A stretch of DNA of 5,420 bases from Desulfovibrio desulfuricans (GTDB lineage: Bacteria; Desulfobacterota; Desulfovibrionia; Desulfovibrionales; Desulfovibrionaceae), in assembly GCA_003251995.1 (NCBI GenBank), contig QKDT01000197.1:1-5420 (forward strand), written 5' to 3'. Numbering within the stretch: the first letter of the stretch is position 1; every line of letters begins with the position of its first letter. A model generated the notes under the pieces. That model was not told where the DNA came from and did not search any database. It saw only the letters and a list, made by a program, of their open reading frames with translations. Below, piece by piece: positions 5,083 through 5,420 of this stretch. A program made the position numbers and the translations under genes.

Positions 5083-5367
5083 ATGAATAAAATCTCGTTG
5101 ATCATACTGGCTTCGTGCTACCTGTTTTTTTCGGCTTGTGTTCCCTTTGACGCTCCTCCGCCTGACAGGGAAAGGCCCCGTCATTACCCTGAGGCACCAC
5201 AGCACGATGATAGAATGAAAAGGGACAGAGAACAGCCGCGCGACCACAATGACGACCGTAGGGCCGACGATCGAAAGGACGACCACCGCGATCAGCGTAA
5301 CAAGGCTGAACGCGGGCCCGATACATCGCATCGCGATGATGGGCGTAGCGAGGCTCCGCAAGAATAG
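5083..5367 (+). CDS. Small lipoprotein with Asp/Arg-rich polyampholyte body
   Basis: A 94-residue protein of unknown function. The N-terminus MNKISLIILASCYLFFSAC is a lipoprotein signal with lipobox FSAC and Cys19 as the lipidated residue. The +2 residue is Val rather than Asp, which under the E. coli rule favours the outer membrane. The mature part has a short Pro-rich linker (VPFDAPPPD) and then about 65 residues almost free of hydrophobics, crowded with Asp, Arg, His, Glu and Gln in DDR/RDD patterns (for example DDRRADDRKDDHRDQR). It is probably disordered, zwitterionic and surface- or wall-associated. The start is the ATG at 5083, with GAAGG at 5068-5072 ten bases before it; an ATG at 5075 is followed at once by a stop. 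The antisense frame is long only because of the biased composition. No terminator is visible in 5368-5420. Confidence 0.75.
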   Translation: MNKISLIILASCYLFFSACVPFDAPPPDRERPRHYPEAPQHDDRMKRDREQPRDHNDDRRADDRKDDHRDQRNKAERGPDTSHRDDGRSEAPQE

Positions 5368-5420
5368 CTTCAACATCCTGTAACGAATAGCCCCCAACAG
5401 GTAAGCAAAGTACAACACCC

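Noticed and set aside
4978..5418. Long minus-strand ORF of 146 residues with hydrophobic segments
   Set aside because: It is antisense to the Asp/Arg-rich lipoprotein; the complement of GAC/CGN-rich codons is read as Val, Ser and other hydrophobics. It has no ribosome binding site or recognisable domain.

Overview
The window looks like chromosomal DNA from a Desulfovibrio-type sulfate reducer (Desulfovibrionaceae). This rests on a small double-CXXC protein of a type I associate with that group, a DsrE-family sulfur-relay-type protein, a free-standing single-RRM RNA-binding protein with a strong leader, and GC-rich genes beside AT-richer spacers. The assignment is an inference from gene content and was not tested by database search. 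There are no rRNA or tRNA genes, CRISPR arrays or recognisable insertion sequences.

Region by region: 1-757 (minus) holds the N-terminal two thirds of a YheT-type alpha/beta hydrolase that runs off the left edge. It is divergent from 958-2406 (plus), a BaiN/YhiN (HI0933) family flavoprotein with an unusual basic, low-complexity N-terminal extension. Only 23 bases later, convergent on the minus strand, is a 67-residue double-CXXC protein (2430-2633) with a possible distant promoter at 2784-2813. The stretch 2634-2989 has no secure gene, only a possible ORF fragment. At 2990-3226 is a secreted, lysine/alanine-rich, histone-H1-like small protein closed by a good intrinsic terminator. An RRM protein follows at 3542-3808, with a near-consensus promoter, a leader hairpin next to the ribosome binding site and a perfect 21-bp inverted-repeat terminator. 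That terminator also serves a convergent 63-residue cysteine-cluster protein (3885-4076, minus).

The right-hand third is more AT-rich. 4077-4366 holds only a doubtful ORF with a run of eight G. 4367-4714 (minus) is a DsrE-family protein. It is divergent from a small lipoprotein at 5083-5367 (plus) whose mature part is an Asp/Arg-rich polyampholyte. The roughly 370-base spacer between them is dense with inverted repeats (about 4802-5003) and may encode a structured RNA or regulatory element. 5368-5420 shows nothing I can name.

The genes do not form one operon. Most are single transcription units in alternating orientation. Recurrent themes are small cysteine-cluster proteins, two exported charged low-complexity proteins and strongly structured intergenic DNA. 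I see no clear new multi-gene system. The best leads are the structured spacer at 4802-5003, the control region of the RRM gene, and the unidentified small proteins.
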